From: Acetivibrio saccincola
Lineage (GTDB): Bacteria > Bacillota > Clostridia > Acetivibrionales > Acetivibrionaceae
DNA: 64,000 nt
Assembly: GCF_002844395.1 (NCBI RefSeq)
Contig: NZ_CP025197.1
Coordinates: 434,001-498,000 of the forward strand
Direction: 5' to 3'
Each line of letters opens with the position of its first letter. Position 1 is the first letter of the stretch. The notes beneath the pieces were generated by a model. That model searched no databases. It was not told the DNA's origin and saw only the letters and a list, made by a program, of their open reading frames with translations. A program made the translations under genes and the position numbers. Shown here in pieces: positions 15,534 to 25,842 of this stretch.

Positions 15534-16523
15534 TTGAAAATGACAATGATGGACGCAGCATTAAAATATGCAGAAGCCAATATCCCCGTTATACCTCTGC
15601 ACTGGATTTATGAGGGTGGCTCCTGCTCCTGCAAGGCAGGGAAAAATTGCGACAGCAAGGGAAAGCATCCGTTATATACCGGCTGGTACAAGAATTCTAC
15701 TGCTTATGTTGAGCAAATAAGGAAATGGTGGACGAAAACCCCCAATGCCAATATAGGCATTCCTACAGGCGAGAAGTCTGACTGGCTGGTACTTGATGTG
15801 GATGATGGCGGTGATGAAACCATATCTGCACTTGAAGCAACACATGGAAAACTCCCGGATACGGTTACTGCTGTTACAGGAAGTGGTGGTCGTCATTATA
15901 TCTTTAAATACCCTCAATGCAGGAGCATTCCTAATAAAACAAAGTTTGCACCGGGTCTTGATACCCGTTCAACAGGTGGTCTGATTGTCGTAGCTCCAAG
16001 CATTCATGTAAGCGGTAATCGGTATGAATGGATAAAGGATCATTCTCCCTTTGACAGAACCCTGGCAGAAGCTCCAGCATGGTTATTAAAGCTCATGGAA
16101 AGGGAGGAAGTATTGCTTACACCCTTTGAAGGTAGCAGTAGTATAGCCGAGATTAAGGAAGGCAACCGAAACAGTACCCTGACGAGCCTTGCCGGAACCA
16201 TGAGGGGAAGAGAAATGACAGAAGAGAGCATCTATGCAGCATTGCTTGCAGAAAACAACGCAAGGTGCAATCCTTCGCTTGATGAAGCGGAAATTAGAAA
16301 GATAGCGCACAGTGTCAGCCGATATCAGCCAAATCTTACGGGGAAGAAGCATTACCACAGGACAGACAGCGGGAATGCAGAAAGGCTGCGTGACCGGTTT
16401 GGTGAAATCATTAGGTATTGTCCGGCTTTCAAGTACTGGCTGGTATATGACGGTTGCTGCTGGAGGAAAGAAACCGGAGAACTTACGCAGTTTGCTATTA
16501 GAACAGCAAGAGATATGCTGTAA
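15534..16523 (+). pseudogene. bifunctional primase/polymerase, 3' end lost
   Basis: 329 residues from a TTG 7 bases after AGGAGG. The N-terminal prim-pol domain shows IPVIPLHWIYEGGSCSC, GKHPLYTGW, NIGIPTGEKSDWLVLDVDDGG (catalytic acids) and GSGGRHYIFKYP. A PriCT-like domain follows (GNRNSTLTSLAGTMRGREM and CNPSLDEAEIRKIAHSV). The last 50 residues match the beginning of the D5 domain in the primase at 7845 (NAERLRDRFGEIIRY against NAKRLVAMCGNSIRF). The frame then enters the ISL3 inverted repeat, which supplies the stop, so the helicase half is missing. Confidence 0.85.
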
Positions 16524-16550
16524 ATTTTCAAATTAAATTGGTTCTTTCCA
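16518..16550 (+). repeat. ISL3 inverted repeat, one end
   Basis: Begins CTGTAAATTTTCAAAT; exact reverse complement of 18409-18441 over 33 bases. Confidence 0.9.
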
Positions 16551-16653
16551 TAGTTAGTTGAATAACCTCATTTTTTCAAGCTGGAGAATTTTGGTTTTTA
16601 ATGTTTCAAAACTACAACGGCCATACATAATTCGTTTTATTACCTTTAGTTTA

Positions 16654-18370
16654 TTAATACACCCCTTCTACAAGCCCATTACTATATTCATATTTTATCG
16701 CATTTCTTACAGCCTCCATATCTCGTTCAACTCCATTTATAAAACTGTTTATTTCCGGTATGTTTAGATTTTTAGCCCGCTCTATCCATTTATCGAAGGC
16801 TTCAATATTTTTATTAGTTAGCATATCCTTAAATTCCCATGTTATTTTATATATTTTTTCAAAAAACGGATATTCTTTGCATATCATTTCAAATTGTTTC
16901 TCACTGATTATTTTTACTTTTTCTATTGGGTGGTACAATAGCTTAAATATATTTTCTCTTTTTATTATTTCTGTTTTTGTCCCATCTTCTCTACTTCTAT
17001 CGTAATATTTTTTTCTCCGTTTCTTCCAGTCTGTCATATAATGCCGCACAGTTGATGACGAACCATCATATCCCATTTCATGTATCTTTTCCACAATATA
17101 TGAACCCATCATTCCTCTCTCAAGGTATTCGTCAATCGTTTTTATATATGGTGTCAGTTTCCCATTTCTCTTTTTACCATAGGAAGCATGAACCGGATTA
17201 AAGTTTTCATCAAGATATCTTCTAACTGTTTTTCTATCAAGTCCGGTACGTCTGGATATCTCTATATTACTCAAACCTATTCTCTTTAACTCCCGCACCT
17301 CATTTATACGTTCCATTTTTTGCTTTACTTTTTCTTCATGTATGATCATATTTTTTGTCTGGAACAACTTTTCCCTTTCTTCAGGGGTCATTGCTATTAA
17401 TTTATCATAAGCTCGTATATCCATATTTAAGCTTCGGCAAATTTCTGTCTTACATCTTCCTTCTAATGAAAGTTGTTTTATCTTTTCATATTTTTCTTTC
17501 AATGTGAGTTTTCTGTTCTCATTCGCCTGTTTTATTGTTTCTACCTCTTTAATTTCCTGACTGACAGATTGTATTGAAACTTGCGGTTTTAATCTCTTTT
17601 TTAGATACTCTGTTACATAGGAAGTCAAATTCTTTAGCAAATGAAAACGGTCACTTATTTGTAAAGCTTCCGGGTGTGCACCTGTAATTGCATTATTATA
17701 GGTGACAGACCCATCTCTTGATATTATACGAAGATTTGGATATGATTTTAACCACTCACAAACAGTCTCATAATCCCTTGAGTCAATCATATCAAGTATT
17801 TGATGCGTAAAAATGTCTACCATAATTGTTCCATAGCTTCTACGCTTTTTAATAGCAAAATCATCAATACAAACAGCTGTTATAGTCTTTTTATCAATTA
17901 CCGGTGTTTCTTTTTTTTAAAAGATTACAAACTGTACTTTTACCAATATCCACAACATTTTCCTTTAGTATTTTTGATGCTGTAATGGAACTGCAATTTA
18001 TTGATAGTCGCACAATTTCATCCTCAAGACGGCGGGTTTTCTTCGCTTTATAGGAGATAAAATCAAACCTTTCTGCAAAGGTAGTATGATTACAATCAGA
18101 ATTATCACAAAAAAATTTTCTGTTACGTATAATAATAAATACCTTATTACCTTGTACTGGAAGGTCCTGAAAGGTTCTGTTATATGTGGAATGTATTCTG
18201 GATGATGGCCAGCCACAAAATGGGCATGTTACTTCTTTTCGATTGGAAGTTACTGTTATATAGCATTTGCCATCTTTTATTTCATGACTAATATAGTCTA
18301 AGTTTGGGTCTAATTGTTTAATAAATTCATCCATGGAATATAATCCTCTTTTCTTTTGTTTAATTTTCAT
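16654..18370 (-). pseudogene. ISL3-family transposase, frameshifted at A8 run
   Basis: Two frames. The first (18370 or the better-placed ATG at 18334, to 17894) has the zinc-finger part CPFCGWPSSRIHSTY and CDNSDCNHTTF. The second has the DDE part VCIDDFAIKKRRSYGTIMVD, the RISRDGS region, SDRFHLLKNLT and a C-terminal IEKVKIISEKQ end. They meet at an A8 run (T8 at 17911-17918 on the given strand), where removing one A or adding two restores one protein of about 560 residues. A minus-one slip would enter the wrong frame, so this is not a standard programmed shift. Probably an inactivating indel or a sequencing error. Confidence 0.85.
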
Positions 18371-18408
18371 TTATTTTATCATATATTGTCATTTAATTCA
18401 ATTAACCC

Positions 18409-18441
18409 TGGAAAGAACCAATTTAATTTGAAAATTTACAG
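18409..18441 (-). repeat. ISL3 inverted repeat, other end
   Basis: Exact reverse complement of 16518-16550. Confidence 0.9.
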
Positions 18442-18637
18442 GTATAGCGAAGGCAATTGGATTGCATCTTATCATGGAGGGAATAACGTATATGGTATAG
18501 AGGCATTTTTTGATATATTAATCTGGGACACAATTCACCTTTGCATTGGTATACCAATATTGCCAATATGTTTTTTGTACCAGCTATTCTACCTGATTAT
18601 TTATTTTAAAAACAGGCGTGAAGAGGAAATAAGTTAA
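18442..18637 (+). pseudogene. membrane-protein fragment right of ISL3
   Basis: About 65 codons beginning inside the inverted repeat: SEGNWIASYHGGNNVYGIEA, then one long hydrophobic segment (IHLCIGIPILPICFLYQLFYL) and a charged end. The beginning is lost and the family is not recognised. It is unrelated to the primase gene on the other side of the element. Confidence 0.45.
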
Positions 18638-18743
18638 TTCTTTACCGATGTGGAAAATATGTTGGCTGAGTTGCTGTTATCTGTTTCCTTAATTTCATGA
18701 CCTTCATATAATACATTAAAAAAATGTATATAGGAGGTCAACA

Positions 18744-19523
18744 ATGTACTATACAAATCCGTATATTAATTTTTATGGGAATTACACAGATAATGGGTTA
18801 AATTATGCCAACAGGCAGAATGTTTACACCCTTGACAGACAGGTAGGGGATGTAAACGGTGACGGGATACCTGATATAGTTTATCTGGTAGGTGAAAAAG
18901 GAGAGAATAACTTTTATGAAAACATCAGGATAATGGTGCAGGACGGCAGTACCAAGCAATGGCATGTTATCCCTCTGTATTCTGATTACAATATGTCCTT
19001 AAATCCATGGATATTTTTAGGTAGTTTTACAAGCTATACTTCAAAAGAAATTATGGTAGGTCTTCCTGTTGGGGGAAGCGGGGCACTGACATATTATTAT
19101 GTGATATCATTCTACAATAACAATGTTGAATATTTTCTCGGTCCTGAGCAATTTGTGGATCTTATGAAACCCTTAGAGTTTAAAGTTAAATATATGGACA
19201 ATTACAAAGTCCTTGTTAAAAGTGACAAACTTAATCAATTTTATATAGTGGATGTAAGTGACAGAAAGGAATTTTACGAAGGAAGGGTTTATGACAGCAG
19301 GGGTAGGCTTATAAAACCTCTAGAAGGATTTGTTATTTACCAGCCTCATCTGTACCCTGTCAAAGACGACGGAATTGTTCCATATAGGTTGATGGCACAA
19401 AACGCTGTAGCCGGAACTTCCCACGCTGACAGGCTTGGATTTATAGTAACATATTGGCAGTATGACAGACATACAAAATCCTGGAGTTTATATCCGGAGT
19501 ATTTTTGGCTTATGCTTGGATAA
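18744..19523 (+). CDS. VCBS/FG-GAP-like repeat protein
   Basis: 259 residues, no signal peptide. A clear calcium-loop-like GDVNGDGIPDIVYLVGEK at about residues 33-50 is typical of VCBS/FG-GAP beta-propeller blades. The rest is strand-rich and tyrosine-rich (YYYVISFYNNNVEYFLGPE). A strong AGGAGG precedes the ATG. Similar stand-alone proteins are known in spore-formers, but their role is unclear. It has its own ribosome site and no close partner. Confidence 0.65.
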   Translation: MYYTNPYINFYGNYTDNGLNYANRQNVYTLDRQVGDVNGDGIPDIVYLVGEKGENNFYENIRIMVQDGSTKQWHVIPLYSDYNMSLNPWIFLGSFTSYTSKEIMVGLPVGGSGALTYYYVISFYNNNVEYFLGPEQFVDLMKPLEFKVKYMDNYKVLVKSDKLNQFYIVDVSDRKEFYEGRVYDSRGRLIKPLEGFVIYQPHLYPVKDDGIVPYRLMAQNAVAGTSHADRLGFIVTYWQYDRHTKSWSLYPEYFWLMLG

Positions 19524-19674
19524 GGAAATAAATATTGATATTATTAACTTTTTCGCATATAATGGAATTTGGTATTTATGCCATGTAATCATTTCTTTTG
19601 TACAGCAATAGAATCTAATAATTAGTTTGGATATGCATAACGAGAATCTAAATAAATTATGGGGAGAATTTTAA

Positions 19675-21162
19675 ATGAGAAAGAGATACTTTTTATTAAG
19701 TATTTTATTTGATATAATGGCCGTTAGTCTAATTCCTGCAAATCTTTTATTAATAAATTTTAATTTTCCTGAGTTGGTGTGTGCAATTGCCTCATTGATG
19801 GTGATTGTTTTTTCTGTTTTATTTTTAGTAAAAGACCGGAGTAAAAAGACGGCAAAAGCAATTGTTAATGTTTTGGCTTTGTTTACAGTGGTGGTATCAA
19901 TTTTTGGAAGCTATTGCAATCCATATTGGAATAGTATTTCATCTCGTAAAGATGTAAATTATTATTCCAAATCATATAATTATCAGATTAGTTCCGATGA
20001 GGCAAAGGAAGATTTGAAATATGCAATGAAATACTTAAGAAAACTTCATCCTGCTTTATACAAAGGAGTTCCGGATGATATCAGCAGACAGTATGAAATT
20101 GTAAAAAAGAGGATTGAACAATGGGATGAAATAAGTGTGAATGAACTGGCAAAAGAGACAGAGTCCATCTTTTCAATTCTAAAAGACGGTCATACCTTTG
20201 TTACCGGTAATTATGAAGACAGAAAAATAATGAAGTATTATCATAAATGGATTTATGAAGGGTATGAAATAACAGCGGTAAACGGTATTTCAATAGATGA
20301 ACTTCTCAAGCAAATGAGCGGTTATTACAGTTTTGAGGCAACGTCATGGGAATATGAATTATTGTCTGATGATATTGTTACCGAAGCCGGGATAGATTAT
20401 TTAGGATTTGACATAGATGATGGAGTGGAGTATACACTGACTTCGGCAGATGGAAGGACACGTATTGAAACTTGTTATTTGAATGATTTTCTTCCGTGGG
20501 ATGAATATGCCGAATTTAATGATATTGACAATGCAAAAACATCAGAGAGAAGTTTTGTAAATTATGAAATTGATACAGAAAAGGATATTGCAATACTGCG
20601 TCTTGATCAGTGTAAATATAATGATGAATACGTAAGCTGTGTGAGAAGAATGTTTGAAGAAATAAAAGATAAGGGAATCGGCAATGTGGCAGTTGACTTA
20701 AGATATAACGGAGGAGGAAGTAGTCTGGTTGCAAATGAATTTATCAGATATTTGGATGTTGACAGTTACAAAGTAGGGTCCATGGGTTGGAGATTGGGTT
20801 TTATATATCTGAAAATTGGAAGCGGAATTTCTAAAAATGAGAAATATAAAGATTTGCTATTTAGCGGTAATCTATATCTATTAACGTCAGCACGTACCTT
20901 TAGTTCTGCCATGATGTTTGCACAATTTGTGAAAGATAATAACTTAGGAACTATTATAGGGGAAGCACCGGGGAACGATCCGAACGGTTATGGTGAAATT
21001 GCGGTTTTTAAATTACCTAATTCACAATTGTATATGCAAATATCTACAAAACGGTTTTATCGTGCAGATAAGGAATGTACAGATGATCTTGTTTACCCGG
21101 ATATTGAATGCAAGAGTGAGCTTGCTATGGAAAAATTGTATAAATTGCTTAATGAAAAATAG
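19675..21162 (+). CDS. membrane-anchored S41-family peptidase
   Basis: 495 residues. Three hydrophobic segments occupy about residues 9-85, then an extracellular region. ISSDEAKEDLKYAMKYLRKLHP opens the peptidase part. The tail-protease core shows VAVDLRYNGGGSSLVANEF, LYLLTSARTFSSAMMFAQF (nucleophile serine about residue 408) and IIGEAPGNDPNGYGE. This is the C-terminal processing peptidase / tricorn-core fold, without an obvious PDZ domain. It probably cleaves peptides or protein tails outside the membrane; the substrate is unknown. Start behind GGGGAG. Confidence 0.8.
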   Translation: MRKRYFLLSILFDIMAVSLIPANLLLINFNFPELVCAIASLMVIVFSVLFLVKDRSKKTAKAIVNVLALFTVVVSIFGSYCNPYWNSISSRKDVNYYSKSYNYQISSDEAKEDLKYAMKYLRKLHPALYKGVPDDISRQYEIVKKRIEQWDEISVNELAKETESIFSILKDGHTFVTGNYEDRKIMKYYHKWIYEGYEITAVNGISIDELLKQMSGYYSFEATSWEYELLSDDIVTEAGIDYLGFDIDDGVEYTLTSADGRTRIETCYLNDFLPWDEYAEFNDIDNAKTSERSFVNYEIDTEKDIAILRLDQCKYNDEYVSCVRRMFEEIKDKGIGNVAVDLRYNGGGSSLVANEFIRYLDVDSYKVGSMGWRLGFIYLKIGSGISKNEKYKDLLFSGNLYLLTSARTFSSAMMFAQFVKDNNLGTIIGEAPGNDPNGYGEIAVFKLPNSQLYMQISTKRFYRADKECTDDLVYPDIECKSELAMEKLYKLLNEK

Positions 21163-21228
21163 ATGTGAGATGTAAAGTTTTAAGGGAAGTGCCTTTTTAA
21201 GGTGCAATTTTAGGAGAACTAACTTACA

Positions 21229-21250
21229 AAGACGGCAAAAAAGCCGTCTT
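21229..21250 (-). terminator. hairpin at end of DUF6485 gene
   Basis: AAGACGGC and GCCGTCTT with a six-base loop; the stem includes the stop codon of the minus-strand gene. The T tract is weak on both strands. Confidence 0.5.
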
Positions 21251-21440
21251 AACCATTCTTTTTATAATCATTATAAAGATTTTCAATTGACCTGTCGTAA
21301 GTTTTTTCTCCGGATTTGGAAAAGAAGCATCCCGGCACTTCTCCGCTTCTGCGGTGGTATGCAACACATTCACAGCATTTGCCATGGCGTGAACATGATG
21401 TATATGTGCAAGTACAATTGATGGTATTATTGCAAGCCAT
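21249..21440 (-). CDS. DUF6485-type small cysteine-rich protein
   Basis: 63 residues: [40 protein letters not shown] and [12 protein letters not shown]. The cysteine spacing and the TYDRSIEN end match the DUF6485 family of anaerobes, whose function is unknown but which probably binds metal. A good ribosome site (GGAGGGGTTAAA) precedes it on the minus strand. Confidence 0.8.
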   Translation of the reverse strand: MACNNTINCTCTYTSCSRHGKCCECVAYHRRSGEVPGCFFSKSGEKTYDRSIENLYNDYKKNG

Positions 21441-21514
21441 TTTAACCCCTCCAAAATTAAATTATCACAATCATTATAATAAAAAACCTGCTGCGTTTCA
21501 ATAAACAAATGAAT

Positions 21515-21772
21515 TCAGGCAGCATCATGAGAGGAAGAGTATGATAGGATGTTTAGGTTTAAACTGCGAATTACCAAAGGTGCTGAAGAAATTTCATGGA
21601 CTTTACTAAGATCCATATTGAGATTTCCGTTTTTAATATTATTTACAGGCAGGATTTTATTTAAGTCCTTAAACACCACCCTGTGTGCTTTTCCCTCTTC
21701 TCGCTCTTTTAATATGTAAAAATCTTTTCTAATCTTCGTATTATAATCATTTATCTCATCCATACAATCCAT
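21515..21772 (-). CDS. hypothetical protein, possibly broken
   Basis: 85 residues with YNTKIRKDFYILKEREEGKA and VVFKDLNKILPVNN. The frame is open a further 20 codons upstream without a start (GLFRARHVKVRVFGF), while a well-placed ATG behind AGAGAGG lies in another frame and stops after 10 codons. A frameshift near the 5' end would explain both. Not recognised. Confidence 0.3.
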   Translation of the reverse strand: MDCMDEINDYNTKIRKDFYILKEREEGKAHRVVFKDLNKILPVNNIKNGNLNMDLSKVHEISSAPLVIRSLNLNILSYSSSHDAA

Positions 21773-22323
21773 AAATCCAAAAACTCTTACTTTGACATGC
21801 CTGGCTCTAAATAAACCATATGATATCCTCTCTATAATTAAATAAATATTAGTATAAAACTGGCCCTATTTACCTTATATACTCTATTAATTATATAATT
21901 ACCATATAATTACCGTAAACAATTTTACTTGATTTTAAAAACAAGTGAAAATCGCCTGTTAGTAATATATAATATTAATTGGTATAAAAAACAAAAAAGA
22001 AATTGAGAGAAAGGATTTAGTTGTAAACAAAGGGATAAAGAAATACAGTAACATATAGTGTAACGAAGGTAAATGTGGTGGAGATACCGGAAGAAAATAA
22101 ACTTACGTAGGAACTATCAGATAAACACGGATAATATTTTAAGAAATATCTTAATTAGTGAAAGAGAGAATATAAGAGTATATAAAAATGTAAACAAAAA
22201 CCACAAATAATACGATAAAAACATTAGATGATAATAAATACATTTAAATTCTAAAAGTAAGAAATTCAAAATTTTTTAATATACAAGTATATTTTTAAAA
22301 AATTCATATGGAGGTTTGAAAAA
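21773..22323. other. AT-rich intergenic stretch
   Basis: About 550 bases with no frame, hairpin or repeat that I can support. GGAGG stands 8 bases before the next gene; its promoter could not be pinned down in this AT-rich DNA. Confidence 0.5.
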
Positions 22324-23310
22324 ATGAAAAAGATTGCTTTTATACTAGTACTAATAACAGTTGTAAGCACAATACTAACAGTAAATATTTTTGCTGCAAA
22401 AATACCTCTTCGTGTGGTGGTAAACGGCAATAGGATAAACTTTCCGGATGCTCAGCCCTTTATAGATGAAATTGGACGTACACAGGTACCTGTAAGATTT
22501 GTAAGTGAGGCATTGGGAGCAGATGTAGGATGGGACGGCAAAACAAAGACGGTCACTATAGAACAGGGAAGAAATAAAATAACTTTGGTGGTAGGTAAAT
22601 CAGATTATACAGTTAACGGCAAGACAATGGAAATGGACACAACTGTGCTTTTATTGGAAGACAGGACATTTGTACCTGTAAGGTTTGTAAGTGAGGGTTT
22701 AGGTGCAAATGTTGAGTGGAATGCTTCCATAAGGACTGTGTATATAACAACAGGAGGAACTGTGCCAACTCCAAGTCCTGAAGAGGGGGAAATAAGGTAT
22801 TATGACGGCATTGCCTTTAATCCTGCAACAGATGTTGATGAATTTGGAAGGATGACAATAGAGAAGTCCCAGGAGTTTTTATTGAAGATGGCAGACCAGT
22901 TAGCTTTTGTGAAAGAAAATGGTAAGTATTATATTGTAGGTGAGTATCCCGAAATACCGGAGGAATTTGAGTGGTCGTTAGGGATTGGTATAATTCTTAA
23001 AAGTGGAGCAAAACGTTCTTTTGCTCCAGGAACCAGGGTACCAGGGTTTGATATACCTCGAGAAGGAACTTTCAAAAAGGATACAACAGGACTAATAGAT
23101 ATAAATGATATTGAAGGTTTTAATATAGTTATTGCAGTACGAAATAAAGAAATAAAAGAAGATTTAGGAATATTAAATATTGTTTATGTTATTGACGGAG
23201 CATTAAGTGATGGTACAACAAGAAGAGCAAACTTTGTTCCGGAGTCAGCTACTGACCAACGAATTTCATATACCGACATTTTTAACTTTGAAAAAATGTT
23301 TCAATGGTAA
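22324..23310 (+). CDS. exported protein with copper-amine-oxidase-N/stalk domain
   Basis: 328 residues. Signal peptide of about 24 residues (MKKIAFILVLITVVSTILT). Two stalk-domain copies follow at about residues 28-140, each with VPVRFVSEALGA or VPVRFVSEGLGA, VGWDGKTKTVTI or VEWNASIRTVYI. This domain is common on Clostridia surface proteins and probably binds cell-wall polymers. The C-terminal 190 residues are not recognised. Well-placed GGAGG. The next gene begins right behind it. Confidence 0.8.
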   Translation: MKKIAFILVLITVVSTILTVNIFAAKIPLRVVVNGNRINFPDAQPFIDEIGRTQVPVRFVSEALGADVGWDGKTKTVTIEQGRNKITLVVGKSDYTVNGKTMEMDTTVLLLEDRTFVPVRFVSEGLGANVEWNASIRTVYITTGGTVPTPSPEEGEIRYYDGIAFNPATDVDEFGRMTIEKSQEFLLKMADQLAFVKENGKYYIVGEYPEIPEEFEWSLGIGIILKSGAKRSFAPGTRVPGFDIPREGTFKKDTTGLIDINDIEGFNIVIAVRNKEIKEDLGILNIVYVIDGALSDGTTRRANFVPESATDQRISYTDIFNFEKMFQW

Positions 23311-23333
23311 AAAGAAAGCAGGTGAAAACAACA

Positions 23334-23397
23334 GTGAAAAACAAAGTGATTTTCACAATAGTATAGTGAAAAACAAAGTGATTTTCACAATAGTATT
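23334..23397 (+). repeat. 32-bp tandem duplication at a gene start
   Basis: Unit GTGAAAAACAAAGTGATTTT and 12 further bases, present twice in direct succession (23334 and 23366). Each copy carries a GTG start and the same first ten codons. Since 32 is not a multiple of three, copy 1 runs into a TAG that overlaps the GTG of copy 2. Confidence 0.9.
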
Positions 23398-25323
23398 ATT
23401 TATGGTTCTCATTGCTGTTGGTATATTACTAGTTAATGATTATGTAAAAGCCCAGGGAGGTAACATAAATATTGAAGTTTTAATTGACGGAGTAGATGAT
23501 ATACCAAAGATAGGTCGTATAGGTGAACCCATTAAACTTGAAGAATATATTGAAATGTGGCATCACAGTGGAGGGTATTGGAGTTATGAAGACATAAAAA
23601 TTTATGATACTGATTTAAACTTTGATTTGACTGATGAAGATGCTTTAGCAGATAAAATTAAGGGAGAGTTTGTAATTGAACGTGAACTGGATTCTAAGAT
23701 ATACGAGAAGCTAATAAAAGCTGAGGATTTAAAGGTAGTTTGTTTAACGACTTTAAAAAATCCAGTGACGGATGAATATAAGATCATATATGATATCTTT
23801 TATGAAAAACCTTCTATAGAACTCAAAAATGGAAAGATATATTTTAAAGGCAAACCAAAGCTTAATTTTTATAAAAGAGATGAAATTAATTTTGAATATA
23901 TAATAGGGGACACACTTGACATACAAATTCCAGCTGTAGGCTTTCGTTTTGACTATCCAATTGTACTGACCTTTTACTCGCCGGGAAATGACCTGTCTGC
24001 AAATTTTGAAGAAATACCTTCAGGTGCTGTAAAAGACAGCGAAGTTTTAGTAAGTGTCGTAGTTAATTCCACCTTTGAAGAAGAAATAAAAACAAACTAT
24101 GAGTGGGAAATTACAGATAAAAAAGGCAATAAAATAAATGCTGAGTTTTTAGGAAATGCTTCTGAAAAACAAGGAGAAGTAAAAATTCCGGCAGGAGGAG
24201 AAGCACTGTTTTATGCAATTTTTAAAATGCCGGAAAGTGATGTAAGAATACAGTTTAAAATAAATGAAAACGGACAAGAACCAGTGGAAAAATATCTTAA
24301 TAATAATATTTTGGACTCCGAGTCTTTTGCAATACACTTGGTGAAAAAATATGAAACAGAAAGGACATTTGATTTACCATATAATGCACTGTCAAGAAAA
24401 ATACGCTTTCCTTTAGCTGAAGGCGAAGACATCACCGCCCGTTTAACTAAACCACGGGGTGAATGGAAAAAAGGAAGCCTTGCTACAGGAAGTTTAAACA
24501 TAGAGCAAAAAGATTCTCAAATATTAAAAGGCATTAAACTATTCAAATCATACAGCCCAAAAACAATTGGTGTTAGTGAAAACAGCGATACGATAGAATT
24601 AAACCCTAATGTAACGGCAACTGTGGAAAGGCCTGTTTTTGGAGATGACCCTTTAAATAAAAAGTGGCTTAATTTACCTGATCCTAGAAAACCAAAAGTT
24701 TTAGACGGGGAATTTACATACGGTGGAGAGGTAAGAAGGACATATGTTTACAAAAGAGATACCGGTCTGTATGACGAAGATGAAATAGAAGTTGAAGGTG
24801 TGGCAAAGGCGCCGTTTAATCCAGGAAGTGATAGAATATTTATAAATGCTTACATATATAACGGCAAAAAGGATTTAAAACCACCAAGTTTTGAAAATAA
24901 AATAGAGAACAACGGAAACATGTACTTGCAAAAGAGACTTTTATGGCAGAGTGAACCTTATACTTTTGACGTGATAAGATGGATGTGCCACATAAAGGCT
25001 ACAGTGAATCAGGTACTTTAGACAGCAGGGATAATTTTAAATACAGGGAATATGTAAAAGAAGGCCAGAGCATGTACAAAATAACCGAAACTACGGAAAT
25101 CACAATTAAAGTAAACAAAGACAATATAAATTTTTATACCCATGCACACATGCCTGACGGAGAGTATTACATAAGGGTATGGATGGCGGATATAAACCTT
25201 GCAAGTAATAATTTTACAAGCATAAATAATGCATATAATTTGCTTGGTACCTTAAAAGGAATAGTGCCTTTAGATGAGATTATTATTACGGTAAAAGGTT
25301 CTATGTATGATGATACAAATTAA
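23366..25323 (+). pseudogene. large membrane-anchored surface protein, frameshifted
   Basis: The frame from GTG 23366 gives a membrane anchor (KVIFTIVLFMVLIAVGILLV) followed by about 530 extracellular residues, acidic and strand-rich, with a YSPKTIGVSENSDTIEL region and RRTYVYKRDTGLYDED. It ends prematurely at 25021. The reading frame 24979-25323 continues the protein (DVPHKGYSESGTLDSRDNF to the end), so a one-base indel near 24985 splits it. Family not recognised. It probably belongs with the stalk-domain gene before it, as the 5' part lies 55 bases behind. Surface adhesion or wall binding is a guess. Confidence 0.7.
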
Positions 25324-25337
25324 TTAAAGATAAATAA

Positions 25338-25670
25338 TTAAATATTTTACCAAAAAGAATAACCGTTGTATTTTTATTTGACCAGAAAATAGATTCTGAA
25401 CAGTTAAAGGACAGGTTGGTAAAAATGATAGAGATATTAGGGGACCTGTCGGAAGAGGAATTTGGTTTATTTAAAGGTTGGCTAAAATGGATATTAAAGC
25501 CGAGGATATCAGAAGAATTGCGTTTTAAGATAGATGACATACTGGAAAAATCGTGATCTACGGAGGTGGAAAGTATGGTTTACAATCTTGCCAATACAAT
25601 TGACGAAATGACTCAAAGAGCTACGGAAAAGGGAATAAAATTGATAATGCAAGTAACTAATGGTTGCTAA
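25338..25670 (+). pseudogene. remnant of Rpn/PD-(D/E)XK nuclease-like gene
   Basis: Two pieces: KRITVVFLFDQKIDSEQLKD with EEFGLFKGWLKWILKPRISE up to a TGA at 25554, and MVYNLANTIDEMTQRATEKG from 25575. The second piece resembles the helical C-terminal tail (MV.NL..TI.EM...A...G) of Rpn-type recombination-promoting nucleases. The catalytic N-terminal part is missing. Confidence 0.45.
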
Positions 25671-25842
25671 GACGAGATTTACATAAAATATGATACTATT
25701 AAAAATAGATTTAGATTCCGTCTTTATAAAAGGACATGACGGAGACCACCTTATATTTATGTATGGATCTGGATATGATAGAACATTACTTCCGGGGTAT
25801 TGAGGATCTGTAGAAAACCCTCGAATTTTTTTATAATAGTTA
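25671..25842. other. AT-rich spacer before the DUF5320 promoter
   Basis: Contains short open pieces (for example KIDLDSVFIKGHDG) that may be further debris of the nuclease-like gene. No intact gene. Confidence 0.4.

Larger units (their letters stand above)
16518..18441 (-). mobile_element. ISL3-family insertion element
   Basis: Bounded by 33-base perfect inverted repeats at 16518-16550 and 18409-18441, with a single transposase gene on the minus strand. The eight bases outside each end (GAGATATG and GTATAGCG) are not the same, so the expected 8-bp target duplication is absent. The two flanks also belong to different genes. This fits an IS-mediated deletion or recombination after insertion. 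Confidence 0.85.

Noticed and set aside
17894-17935. Programmed minus-one frameshift in the ISL3 transposase
   Set aside because: A minus-one slip on A8 enters the third frame, not the frame of the DDE domain. A loss of one A or gain of two would be needed.
21229-21250. Strong terminator for the S41 peptidase gene
   Set aside because: The stem is good, but it is 67 bases behind the gene and lacks a proper T tract on the plus strand.
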